A stretch of DNA of 64,000 nucleotides, taken from assembly GCA_002786025.1 (NCBI GenBank), contig NHNW01000003.1:248001-312000 (forward strand), read 5' to 3'. The notes under the pieces are model-generated. The model did no database searches. It was given only the letters and a program-made list of their open reading frames with translations, and was not told where the DNA came from. Position numbers and translations under genes: made by a program. Position 1 is the stretch's first letter. Each line of letters starts with the position of its first letter. Below are positions 1 to 10,622 of this stretch, piece by piece. The stretch is from Zasmidium citrigriseum. Its lineage: Eukaryota; Ascomycota; Dothideomycetes; Mycosphaerellales; Mycosphaerellaceae.

Positions 1-620
1 GTGCTGTTGAAGTGGTGTGCGTATGCGGTCGTTCTCTTCAGTGCAATGTGCTAAGTTTGCTTGCGGTCGGCGATTGATGGAGTGAAGCCTGCAGCGCCTG
101 CAGTGCTTCTTCTTCAATGCAACCGCAGGTGCAGGTGCGAGTTAGTTGTTGAGACGGCGCAAAGACCTGGTTGTCTTTGCTGTGCCGAGACAAGAGCGAC
201 GATCAAAGTCGCTGACATGTGACAAAGCAAAGAAATGCGTGAATGTCTCAGTCATGTGAAATCAGCTTTCACATTATTCGCTCCACTGCGTGGAAGCTCT
301 TTCTTGCCTGAATGCTTCTATCTAGCCTACCACTTTCCTTGCCCACGCTCTCGCCTTGCATTTGCAGCAGGTGCGCTACCGCGCGTCTTTGATTTGGGCG
401 CCTTTCACATGCAGATTGCCTCTTCCAAAGTCCACAAGCTTTTCCTTCGTTGGAGTCATCGCGACATCACTCATATCTCGGCATCCGTAGAGAGGATTAT
501 GCCTCCATCCTTGGCCATCGCCGTCTTCAAGTCTCACCCAGCGTTCACATCCAAGCTCTCATAATTGGGCATCGTACGCAAACCACATCATTCGAATTGT
601 CCCGATGATCAGCAGTCCCT
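1..620. other. Left-edge intergenic stretch
   Basis: I see no convincing gene here. The longest plus-strand frame (235-564, 109 codons) has no recognisable motif and no splice partner. The right part is the 3' flank of the minus-strand NOB1 gene. Confidence 0.5.
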
Positions 621-1949
621 TCATCGTTTCTTGGAGTTGATGTTTCTGCCAGCACCTACACGAATCCGACCACCAGTCCTGGATCGGTCCCCTGTGAGAA
701 TGCTGGGCAAGTAGTCTTCATCCATCAAACTCCTCTCCTTCTGCCTCTTCTCTTCTCGCGACGCAGCTTGGTACTCCTTCTGATCCTCAGCCAGGATCAA
801 GTCATTGCCCCATCCGCCCTTGCCTCCACCCTTGATTCTGCCATTCGCTGATCCGTGGACTGGCTTCGGGACACTGTAACGATCTCCTCGGGTGTTCCAT
901 TGCATGTTCTTCTTCAAATGGAGTTTGAACTCGCCATTTGCGCTTGTTGAACATGAAACTCTAGTCAGGGAAGGTTGACCACAGCGAGGACAGAACTGCT
1001 TGCTGAGGTCTTTCGTAACGTTGAAGCAGGCGTGGCACCGCATGACATACGTCTTCAGGTGTTTTACTCGTGTCATCGAGGGAGAAAGCAGGTTGAGGTT
1101 CATTTGAAGAATGACGTTCTGCATCGCGAAATCAGAGGTCAGGACTGCCACCTGCATGGTCTTTGGCTCCGGCGTCTGGACGGTCGAAGCTGCAGCATCC
1201 TGCGCCTGCTTCTTCTTCAGGTTCGAGGGCGTAATCCAGCCGTCCGAGTCTGAATCGGAGCCTTCTTGGCTCTCAGCAGAATTTTGGGCAGAATCGACTT
1301 TGGTCGCAATCTCTGCGTCTGGTTGGTCCTGTACGGTGGCATTTTCGAGTTTCGAGCTCAGTTGTGCGACATTCTCGGATGATTCAACCTCTGCTGAGGA
1401 CTGCGGTGCAGCTTCCTCTTGAGCAGAGGTAGCATCGGTGGATTGCGATTCGGGCGTTTGCTCTTGCTCTGCCTGTTCTGCAGATTTCTGTGCTTCCGCC
1501 GTACTGGAAATTTCGGCACCCTCGCTCGCCTCGCCCTCTGCACCCGCTTTCTGCTCGGGCTCGACTTTCGATGGAGGAGCACCGTTCAACCCCTTCTGCC
1601 CAGGCACCTTTCTCAATCTCCAGTCGCCGCCATTCCGCTCGCACTCGATCTCATAAGTAAGCGCAATAATCTGAATATCGGGTTTGCTCAGCACTGCAAG
1701 ATCACCCGTGCGGCGGGCAAAATCTGTGACAACTTTTATGCTGGCGGGAGTAGGCGATCTGAGGTCCAAGAAAGGTTTCAGTGTCGTCTCGACTCGACTT
1801 CGTGTTGCTGCGTCTTTGATTTCGGTGATGATGGCCGGCACTGTGACGATTTTTTCGGCCTGGGCGATGAGCGTTGAGACAGGCGGTTCGTTTTTAATGA
1901 TCGCGCCCGTGTCGAGCACGATCGTATGCACGGGCTTTTCGGTCGACAT
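621..1949 (-). CDS. nob1: NOB1, 20S pre-rRNA D-site endonuclease
   Basis: This single-exon gene encodes 442 aa. NOB1 is the PIN-domain nuclease that makes the final cut producing mature 18S rRNA in late cytoplasmic 40S precursors. The PIN acidic residues are visible as D13, E43, D83 or D91, and D273. A zinc ribbon follows, with CxxC pairs at C305/C308 and C320/C323, and the protein ends in a basic Gly/Arg-rich tail typical of the family. The start ATG at 1949 gives the PIN strand almost at once, as in homologues. Residues about 120-260 are a Glu/Ala/Ser-rich low-complexity insertion that splits the PIN domain before its last acidic residue. This is an essential housekeeping gene, so strong conservation is expected. 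Confidence 0.95.
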   Translation of the reverse strand: MSTEKPVHTIVLDTGAIIKNEPPVSTLIAQAEKIVTVPAIITEIKDAATRSRVETTLKPFLDLRSPTPASIKVVTDFARRTGDLAVLSKPDIQIIALTYEIECERNGGDWRLRKVPGQKGLNGAPPSKVEPEQKAGAEGEASEGAEISSTAEAQKSAEQAEQEQTPESQSTDATSAQEEAAPQSSAEVESSENVAQLSSKLENATVQDQPDAEIATKVDSAQNSAESQEGSDSDSDGWITPSNLKKKQAQDAAASTVQTPEPKTMQVAVLTSDFAMQNVILQMNLNLLSPSMTRVKHLKTYVMRCHACFNVTKDLSKQFCPRCGQPSLTRVSCSTSANGEFKLHLKKNMQWNTRGDRYSVPKPVHGSANGRIKGGGKGGWGNDLILAEDQKEYQAASREEKRQKERSLMDEDYLPSILTGDRSRTGGRIRVGAGRNINSKKR

Positions 1950-4900
1950 GTTCCCCAGAGTCAGTGAGCAGGTTTAGATCTGGACTCGAGATGTTGAAAT
2001 TGTGGATTTGAAGGTACTTTTCAGACGTGGCGAGCCGCTGGCTGGCTTTTGCCCGTGGTCTCGGTCTTGGCACTCACGATCTACGAGGGATTGGCGAGTG
2101 AATCTTTGCAAGATCACGAATTGAGAGACATAGTTCAACAAGATAAAAATTTGCCCTGCATGTTCTGAATATTGGCCATTTTGCAATTCAGGTTATTTTT
2201 TGGAGATCATCACGAATATCTTGGCGGAAAGTGCGATGACTCGTTTGAGCCTAGAGCCCGGGCACAGGACCAGGGGAACACGACGTAACCTTCGGTGACG
2301 AGGTGCCGACCTTTCCAACTTCCTACTCCTCACTACTCTGTCCACTTCCTCTCGCGTCATGCATGTTGCTGGTGCCGCTCGTCCATCACATATGGGCTTC
2401 TCCGCCGGCGATACAATGTATCGCGTCTTGTACACCGCGGTCGTCCTCTCCTCTGCCCCGCCAGGCATGATCGCGTTCGTCAACGAGTGCTGCGAACATG
2501 GCCCGAACGCTGCCGTTTGATTGAGCTCCTGGCATGGACAGAAACTGCCCACAGCTGTGATGTTGGTCGAGCACACCGCCTGAAATCAATGGAAGACAGC
2601 AAGCCAGAAGTACACAGCGCTGCGAAACACGCCCAGCGCCATACACAGCATCGTTCCTGGCCTTTCTTGGGTGATCGCTGGTCTTGCCAAAGCACCACTG
2701 TAACTTGCAAGAAGTAGTTGGACACTTCGGAGAAACAATCTGAAGCTCAACCCATTTGTGCCCCCATGGAGTCCCTCCTTCTCACGTTGTAAGAGGAGGA
2801 ACATTCGGGTCTGGAGGTTGGTCAGTCTCGGCTTCTTCATGAGGCCCGCTGTGGCCCAGCTTGCAACATGGATACCGGCTGCGAGAGCGCTGGACCTGGC
2901 AGATGTGTTACCGCCAACCGAACCGATTGCGTGGAATGTAGGTGGATCCGATCCGGTGGCCATTTTGTCGACCCGTGAATGGATTCATGTCTTGGCTGAG
3001 TGAGAGCAACGGCTCTTCCACTAACTTGATGAGGGCACAAGAACTGTCAGGGAGAATTGCTCGCCCTTCCTCGGGAATGGAATCGGCTTACACCCACGAG
3101 AGGCGCTCGGCGGAAAAACGTGGTTGGCTTTCGACGTGCCTCTGGCCGAGACGAGCTTCCTACCCACCGGAACCTGAATGGTGCCGCAAGAGTGCTTCCA
3201 GCCACGTATTCACCCCTCAATGGCGTCGCTCTAATGCCCGGGCAAGTGGCATAGAGCACCTCGAAGCGTGGGTGGGCGGCCTCAGGCATCTGGGCGTCTC
3301 GGCACCCCGGCGGACAGGTCAGGAGGCTGGCCGCGGATCTCGTGATCGATGCGGGTCGTCGATCAGATCGTAACGACTGTCGACAGCACGCCCGAACCTG
3401 TCGGGGCTCATCCTTTGGTTGCGGCAGATTTCATTGGACTGGTGCAGCTTCTGCAGGATAAGAAAGAGGCCGCACCCAGCTCTCGCCCCCAGCTCGCCTG
3501 GCTCCCTTTCACAACTGGACTCCTTCCGACAACGAAAGCACAGAATCCTCTAGGCTGACATGTCACTGTCATCGGTTGGCCCTCGAACTGCTCGGGCGGT
3601 GCCATGCTGCGAAGACTCAATCTGGGAGAGCGGCGATTCTTTCCGGGAAAATGACCAATGACCTGCGGACTCCGGCCTGCAATGCCTTGGAATGGAGCTT
3701 GTCATTCCGTAAGAGGGACATTCAGTGGTTCGCATTCGGTGATGAAGGCAAAAAGGCAACCTGGGACCTAGCTGCAACTGCAACGGGGCGAACTGCTAGC
3801 TCGGTTCCATGCGCTGTACGACGTCGACATGGATTCGACGCGGGCCTTTTGAGAGATATAACAACTGGAGCGCCGTCGACATTCGAAAAGACTAGTCTGC
3901 CATCAGCAACGTTCTTGAGCTGCTTTGAAGATACTGACATTGATGTAGGTCGTCGGCGGATCCGACAGTTCGGCACGCACGTGACGAGGCGCGGTCTGGA
4001 CGGCCTCGAAGCGAGACAGACTCTCGAAGCGCCCACCATCCTGCATCCACGCTCCCGCCCTCCAGTCACGACTGGCCTATCTTATACCTCTGACTGCTCA
4101 TGCGGCTTAAAATGATTGCCAAGACAATGAAGTGCTCGCGCGCTCCGGCTATCACGTGTGGCTCTCGCCACTTGGCTCGCACGTCGGCGGTACCACCTCG
4201 CTCTGTCACAACGATCACCCAAGCATTTCCCGATATTGCAAACCGGCAAATGCAAAGTGAGGCAAGTCCTTCTCGGCTCGAGAGCGCGGAGCCCTATGCC
4301 ACCGTCGAGCGAAGTCCGGCTGTAATGTGCTGTGAAGAGTTGCATCTACGCATGGCTCGGAAAAATCAGCAAACAATGTTGAGTTTGGACTTACTCAACG
4401 CTTCTGCCTTCCCTGGACGAATCTTTGCGGATTGAGGCTCGTTCTGTCTCTCGTAAATCACCTGCCTTGCGGAGGGCATTTCCGCGTCCGCTCTTCGCAG
4501 CGAGCATCTCCGCTTTTCAGCCTGCTCGCTGCGTCCTCCACTCCTAGACGCGACCGCACCCTCCCTACGATCACGATCCTCACATGCTCCATGGCTGCTA
4601 CCCTCCACTCGGGAACAAGGTCCCTCCGGCCCGACTTCTCCCGCCACAAGACGGCAACTGCTGGCTGGGTGTATCGCCGAACAGGGCCTGGCGACTCGGG
4701 TGTAACATATGGCACAATGCATCCAAGCTCTGCGTGTCAAGGATGTCGATATTGTCAAGCACAAACGAGTGACGGTCCGTTGCTTCTACCGGCAGCTTCT
4801 CGTCATCCACCCGTTGCGGGACGTCGTTCGTGGTGGTCGGCACAAGGGAAGAACCCTGGAGCTACCAATTGACAGCTTCGACCTCGGACCTTCTCTAAAC

Positions 4901-5174
4901 CCAAACCGTGCCTCTACCTTATCAATCTCTGATCGTGGTTGGACGGGAGCTTCACCGGTCAGGTGCTGGTTGTATCTTTGATTCTTCCTGTATGCATCTG
5001 CTGGGATCCAGCTTTGACAGCATCGACAACCACGTCAGAGGACAACCCGGCTGTTCGTGCTGCTTAAGAGGTCGAGGAGGCCGTGGACTGCTGTGCCGCT
5101 CGCTTCTCTGCGAAAGGCTGGAATGCGGCGAAATCGTATAGAGGACATGAGCGTGCGAGACGAAGTCCACGATC
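1950..5174. other. 3.2 kb stretch without a supported gene
   Basis: Many overlapping frames of 60-180 codons occur on both strands (the largest is 3576-4115, plus), but none shows domains, plausible splice joins or protein-like composition. Base composition looks ordinary, and I see neither long A+T-rich (RIP-like) blocks nor terminal repeats. The stretch could be true intergenic DNA, a long non-coding RNA or a decayed gene. Confidence 0.45.
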
Positions 5175-6114
5175 ATGGCTTCCAGTTCGGTAATAGCCAT
5201 CGTATGATCTAGTCCTTCGTTCACTGATCGCGGCAGGTCAACTACTTCTTCAAAGTGTCCGCGATGGTGCCAAATCACAGACGCGACGACCGAACAGATT
5301 CCCGAAATAGATGGCTACCTCCCAAGAAGCGACGCAGTAATCTACGATACATGATTCCGGGAAATGAAGAGCCTGTGTTGTTGACCTACTACCACAATGG
5401 CAGCTCCACATTCCTCTTGCCGCCACAGCAGGCCGAAGCGCTGGAAGCAAGTGGGCGGATGGTCCCTTACAAAACGTGTTCAATGTACAACGCTCGAGGT
5501 GTCCGCTGGATCGTGAACTACGATGCTACGAAAGATTTTGTGGGAGATGGAAAGCATGAGGAGGATGACGAGAGCTCAGAGCGGAGCGACGAAGACGATG
5601 ATGGTGCGCCATATGACGATTGGACCGAGCCAACGTTCGACCTTGTCGAAACACGCCGCCAGTTACTGTCGTACGTAGGCCGTCGCATGGGAAATACAGG
5701 GCTCCCGTACCTGCATCACCGCGGTCAAGAATTGGTCCAGCATATCGTCCCAGACAGGTATCACTCTCCTCGCGACACGGCGAGAGATCGTAGGCCTGAT
5801 GGCTTGATTGGAGACTTGCCGCTACTCATTGGACTTGTAGCGATGTCGTTGCCAATACAAACTTGGAGGAATATCTTACCACAAACCATCACTGGTCCGA
5901 ACAGCTGGCACTTAACGGGAGAGCAAAGTACACATGTTGATCGTGGCTCACAATGTTGGTACCCTGCTATCAGGCCATGTAATCACAAGCTGACTTTACA
6001 ATAGGGGTCGACAAGCGGGGAGTGGTCGTCGAAGTCTTCCGTGATGGCCTTGGAAGCCCCGCGACAGCTCTGAACGCTTACGAGCGTGGTTCGCATGGTC
6101 CCATCGTGACCTAG
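5175..6114 (+). CDS. Hypothetical protein, four-exon model
   Basis: I do not recognise the family. A coherent model has exons 5175-5189, 5237-5757, 5841-5935 and 6005-6114. Phase is kept at every join, and the predicted protein is 246 aa. Supporting signals are the CAG|GTATCA donor at 5758, the TTGTAG acceptor at 5840, and a CTGAC branch-like motif before the TAG at 6004. The donor at 5936 (GTTGAT) is weak. The first tiny exon (MASSS) is optional; otherwise translation could begin at ATG 5264. The N-terminus is basic (PPKKRR), and a Glu/Asp/Ser-rich tract follows at roughly residues 110-130. The remaining sequence has ordinary globular composition with Trp and Tyr. No signal peptide or membrane span is seen. 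Expression evidence would be needed to call it with confidence. Confidence 0.45.
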
Positions 6115-7090
6115 TTCACTTCTCTGATGGATTCTTTCATAAGGATTGGAGGCCCTCACTGGCTCGAGAATCTCGTCGCTGACTTTCTACTATACGTACG
6201 GGTCGCTTCAAGTCTGGTTGGGATATGTGTCGGACATCCAAACTGCACAGAAGAGGCGGCTCCAGTTTCATTCACTTTGCGATTGCTACAGAGGCTTGCT
6301 ACAGAGGCTTTACGATACGGCGACAGATTGAAGCAGATGTTGTTCGGGCGTGGCTGTTATTGCGTGTACAAACTCATATTGACAAGGACGACTTCACTAC
6401 GCTCATTGATCACATGCTCTCTCCCACTCGATCTGATGTCGTCTCTGGTTGGATCGCGCAATGATCACATGGCCCACCTAGTGCCGAGCCGCCGTGCCGA
6501 CCGTCCGAGCCAAACGACAAATTTAGCTTCACACCACCAACGGCGAAACAGGAAAGGGTCTGGAGAAATGCGTGTCAATCCAAACACGTCTCTGGCCAAC
6601 ATCCAGCCACCACGTCGCCTCGATCTTGGAAGAAATCTCTGAAACGACATCCGCGCCATGCAGCGAAGGCGCTGTGCGTCCTGAGACGGCAAAGTAAAAT
6701 GATCAAACTTGGAAACGGCGTCAATTGGATGCAGCTTCCGCGGACCAGGGCCCATTCGCGGCGGGAGCTTGTTGTGTAACAGCGTGGCTCCTGTTCTACG
6801 CTATTGTTCGTTTAATTTCCTCCCACGCTCCCCTTTGCTCGCAATCCAGTTCGCAAGTATTCCCTTCGCGTCGCCAGGCCAAGCGACTACGTTCATTCAC
6901 CAACCATTTCATTCCACGTCCTGAGGAAGGCGCAATCTTGGAAGTCCATACGCGTCTACCGCGGTCTTGCGCAACAGCGGATCCCGGCTTATATGAATAC
7001 CGTCCTCCAGCCATTGTTCGTTCAAGAGGCGCTTGTGGTTAAGTGAGCGGCCGTTCGAACTTGGCAATCACCCACGCGACACGATGCATC
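6115..7090. other. Intergenic stretch upstream of the RA-PH gene
   Basis: No supported gene. A 171-codon plus frame (6127-6642) has no motif. A perfect 13-bp tandem duplication lies at 6285-6310. The right end is the promoter and 5' leader of the next gene. Confidence 0.45.
6285..6310. repeat. 13-bp tandem duplication
   Basis: The unit gctacagaggctt occurs twice in direct tandem, at 6285-6297 and 6298-6310. It looks like a replication-slippage duplication. Confidence 0.8.
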
Positions 7091-9973
7091 ATGGCAGACT
7101 CTGGCTCCCCACCAAGACCCTCGCGATACAAATCGCAACGCCAGAAGCAGTCCTCCGTTGACGATACACGCGCATCCGATCAGTACTCCAGCCCACCCGA
7201 GGACGACGCAATCGCTCGAAGCAAGTCGCGTTACCGCCGGAAACAAGGCCACTATTCAGATCCTCCAAACGATGCTGCGAGACCAGCATCCAAGCAACAG
7301 AACGACATTCCTTCCCGTTACCATTCCAAACACCGCGAGTCGCCCTTGAAACCGCTATACCAGGAGCAAATCGTCCAGGCGCCGGCGCAACACCGACGAA
7401 CGAGCTCGAATGCGAAAAGACAGGACGATCGATATTTTTCGCCGTCAGCAGGGCTAGGCGCGCGGGACCCCAGGAGTTTCACGAGCGACGAATACAGCTC
7501 AGACGCCGAGAACAGACGCCAGCAGCACAGAGACAGCAGTAGACAGAATGGCGAGCTCACGTCTGTCCAGTCCAGACCCACTCCACCAGCATCTCAGCCA
7601 ACCGGCGAGCTGTTCCCTCCACCTCGACCGGTAGAACCAAGTGTCCCACAGATGGGCCCTCCTCAATCTGCCAACATTCGAGCGACTAAGAGTTTGACCA
7701 ATCTGCCAGTGTACGAAGACGAGTCAGAAACAGGCTGTTTCGGTGGGTTGTTTAAGCGCAAGAGAGGCGAAATCCAGACCACAGATGCGCCGAAGACACC
7801 GACTGCAGTTTCGAAGAGAGGTAGAGAGCCCGAGAAGAACAAGCCTGGCGATGTTGTCCTCGCACCTGGCGCAGATGCTCCAGTGTCGGCGATCAACGCT
7901 GGTGATAGGCATGTGCTTGTGGAGTGCGGAAAATCTAAGGCGTTGTTCCCCGTCACACCCACCACAACACCCAGCGATATCATCAAAAGTGCGGCGACTT
8001 GCATGTCGGAGCGTGTGGATGTCAAGTCTGCTGTCTTACTGGAGTACTTTAGTTCGGTTGGTGTCCAGCGACCGCTCAGACGATACGAGCATATTCGCGA
8101 CGTGATGAATAGTTGGGATCACGACAAGCAGAACAGTCTCCTACTCGTTGATCCACGCACGGGCAGCTTGGAGACCGAGCTTACACTTGCGGGGGTTCCA
8201 AAGGCAGAGCCGGAGGAGCAATCTTGGTTCCTCTCCTATTCGCAGAAAGTCGGCAAGTGGGACAAGCGGTTCATTACACTGAGGTCGAATGGACAGATTG
8301 TCTGCCAGAAAGATCCCGAGAAGATCAAAGATCTCATCAACGTGTGCCATCTCAGCGACTTCGACATCTACACGCCGACCCCTGAAAAGCTTAAGAAGAA
8401 GATCAAGCCGCCGAAAAGGTACTGCTCCGCCATCAAGAGCCAGCAGAAGACGAGTCTGTTCGAAGCGACTGAGAATTTCGTCCACTTCTTTTCGACTGGT
8501 GACCGAGCGACAGCAGATGACTTTTACAATGCCGTGCAAGCTTGGCGCAGCTGGTATCTGGTCAATGTGTTGGGCGAAGGTCGTAAGGAGACTGCGAAGC
8601 CTGTCGTGAGCTCTGGCCATGTACGGCAAACCTCGGCTAGTCAAGAGCAGTCAAAGACGCATCGTCCGCAGGAGTCCATGGATTCGCATTATCAACTGGG
8701 TTCATTCAAGCCGTTGATGGATATGGGTCAATTCGATCGAGCTCAGCCAGCTGCGGATGACAATCGTCCTGGTTCCTCTGGCGGATTCGCCAAGTCTGCG
8801 AATCAATTCGATGTCAATGTGTCGCCCGAGAGGAGAACTTCGACGAGAAAGAGGCAGCAGCCTCCACCATTGTCCTTGAACAACAGAGTGCAGCTCGCTG
8901 AAGATGAGCCCCTTGCCAATTTGAACCGGAGCGGATCTGTTAACAAGCGGAGATCTTCAACAGACCAGAAGCGACCAGATCCGTCGGATTTCAAAGACAC
9001 GGGTCTGCTGGGACGCAACTATTCTCAACGTCGGAAGGAGAATGCGGACAGAGAAGCGCAACGACAGGATGCTTTCACGGCTGGACCGAATCTCCTGAAC
9101 GGCGGACTGAGTCCTCGCGAGGCCGACTTTGGACAGACACTCTCAGGAGACGGTCTACGAAGACAGCCTTCGGCGCGAGGCCAAACCAGTAGTGGCGAAG
9201 TCAGACGTAACAGGTCAACGCGGGATAATGGTCGCACTGGTGGACATATTCGTGGGGGCTCCATGGATTTGGATAGGTCAGGTTCGAGACGCCAGAAGCC
9301 AAAGCCACTCGTCGATTTGACACCAGAGTTTCGCGAACCGCCTCAACATTCGAAGAAAGGCAGAGGCTTCATCCCAGCTACTCTTGGTGCTGGAGGATTG
9401 ATCGAGAACGCAACAACGCCAGAAGACCCTCTAGGCCTTCCACAAGCGACTGTCTTCCGCAACACCAGTGGCCAGCACAGCGGACCGAACAGCCCTGGCC
9501 TCATTGATCTGACGCCCCAACATCGCGAGCCCATACATCACGCCAGAAAAGGCAGAGGTTACCACGTCGACAACCCCGGCTCATCAGGTCTCGTCGGAAA
9601 CGCCACATCCCCAGAAGACCCTCTCGGCATCCCACAAAGCAACGTCTTCCGCAGCGTCAATGCCATGCCTGAAGGCCGCCGCCGCGCAGGCTCCGTCACC
9701 GACGCCTCACCTCCCGTCCAGCGCCGCCTCTCTGCGCCCCGCGTCCCGGATGCTTTCACAGGCGAAGGCCTCCTCGCCAACTCCCAAAATCGTCAAGGCT
9801 GGGGCGGCACGACCAAAGGCCGCGGCGTCATCGATGGCAGCCGCGCTGGGGGCAAACCCTTAGTTGACCTGACTGCGGACAGCCGGTTTGTCCAGGGCAG
9901 TCTGTTGAACAAAGTTGAGAAGTCGGAGGGGATTCCGGCGCCGATCATTGATCGGGAGAAGAGGGATGATTGA
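7091..9973 (+). CDS. RA-PH domain scaffold protein
   Basis: This single exon encodes about 960 aa from the ATG at 7091, which has A at -3 and G at +4. The reading frame also stays open for 16 more codons upstream, to 7043. After a disordered Ser/Arg/Gln-rich N-terminus comes a Ras-association-like segment (about residues 265-360, with an RYEHIRDVMNSW stretch). It runs directly into a PH domain that begins WFLSYSQKVGKWDKRF and ends near AWRSWYLVN. The order RA then PH recalls the Grb7/MRL-type arrangement and suggests an adaptor coupling a small GTPase to membrane phosphoinositides; the partner is unknown. The long C-terminal half is disordered. Near its end are two imperfect repeats of about 55 aa sharing (L/I)DLTP, REP, KGRG and EDPLG, and a third partial LVDLT copy. 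No catalytic domain is seen. It converges on the lipase gene downstream. Confidence 0.85.
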   Translation: MADSGSPPRPSRYKSQRQKQSSVDDTRASDQYSSPPEDDAIARSKSRYRRKQGHYSDPPNDAARPASKQQNDIPSRYHSKHRESPLKPLYQEQIVQAPAQHRRTSSNAKRQDDRYFSPSAGLGARDPRSFTSDEYSSDAENRRQQHRDSSRQNGELTSVQSRPTPPASQPTGELFPPPRPVEPSVPQMGPPQSANIRATKSLTNLPVYEDESETGCFGGLFKRKRGEIQTTDAPKTPTAVSKRGREPEKNKPGDVVLAPGADAPVSAINAGDRHVLVECGKSKALFPVTPTTTPSDIIKSAATCMSERVDVKSAVLLEYFSSVGVQRPLRRYEHIRDVMNSWDHDKQNSLLLVDPRTGSLETELTLAGVPKAEPEEQSWFLSYSQKVGKWDKRFITLRSNGQIVCQKDPEKIKDLINVCHLSDFDIYTPTPEKLKKKIKPPKRYCSAIKSQQKTSLFEATENFVHFFSTGDRATADDFYNAVQAWRSWYLVNVLGEGRKETAKPVVSSGHVRQTSASQEQSKTHRPQESMDSHYQLGSFKPLMDMGQFDRAQPAADDNRPGSSGGFAKSANQFDVNVSPERRTSTRKRQQPPPLSLNNRVQLAEDEPLANLNRSGSVNKRRSSTDQKRPDPSDFKDTGLLGRNYSQRRKENADREAQRQDAFTAGPNLLNGGLSPREADFGQTLSGDGLRRQPSARGQTSSGEVRRNRSTRDNGRTGGHIRGGSMDLDRSGSRRQKPKPLVDLTPEFREPPQHSKKGRGFIPATLGAGGLIENATTPEDPLGLPQATVFRNTSGQHSGPNSPGLIDLTPQHREPIHHARKGRGYHVDNPGSSGLVGNATSPEDPLGIPQSNVFRSVNAMPEGRRRAGSVTDASPPVQRRLSAPRVPDAFTGEGLLANSQNRQGWGGTTKGRGVIDGSRAGGKPLVDLTADSRFVQGSLLNKVEKSEGIPAPIIDREKRDD

Positions 9974-10622
9974 GAAGAGGACGGAGTTTTCATTGATACC
10001 CAGTATTTGTTTTGCTTTGTTTTGTTCACAGCAGTAAGATCGAGACAGAAGTTCATTTTTATCACGGCAGAGCAAGAAGCAGAATCAGAAAAGGAAGAGG
10101 ATGGAGTGTATGACCATTCGAGACGGCTGTATCGGTGTTTAGCAGGCAGGGAGGCAGACTTCAGATCTCGACAGAGAAGAATCATTTGGAAGATGACAGT
10201 CCACATCAAGGTTGTTTGTGTCACCACCATTGGCTTTGTGCGAGGTGGACGGAGGCAAGGAGGATATATCCCAAGGGACGCTCCTGGACGCCCGTGTATA
10301 CGCCCCTTCTACCCACGATGGATGAGTGGGTGCCAACCCTACCCCAGACTGGTTGTCATCACAATCGTACGCCATCGCCCAGTCGCATGCCCAAGGAGGT
10401 CCGTAGCATTTCAGCAAGTTGGCTGGATCATTGAGAATTCCGGGCAGCGGCAATCCGCAAACACATGAGAACGAAAATGGAAGCAATGCCGGACTCTTTC
10501 TGTAGTCCAGAAGCAGGTCCTCTTCGATTGTTTCGAGTCCACGCAAGATGGAATAAGTTCATGCGACGTTGGATGTAGCACATACATTAGTTGTCAGAGG
10601 TTTGTTGCAAAGAGCGGCTGGA
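9974..10622. other. Convergent 3' intergenic region
   Basis: This lies between the 3' ends of the RA-PH gene and the PAF-acetylhydrolase-like gene. It contains copy A of the dispersed direct repeat and no supported gene. Confidence 0.6.
10146..10275 (+). repeat. Dispersed direct repeat, copy A
   Basis: The core, cgacagagaagaatc followed by agatgacagtccaca, then a tgtcaccac block and ggatatatcc, recurs in the same order and orientation at 12890-12998, with substitutions and small indels. It is not coding in either place by any evidence I can see. A relic of a small mobile element or a segmental duplication is possible. Confidence 0.75.

Noticed and set aside
3576..4115. 179-codon plus-strand frame in the gene-free block
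   Set aside because: Composition is not protein-like, there is no splice context, and frames of equal length overlap on the opposite strand.
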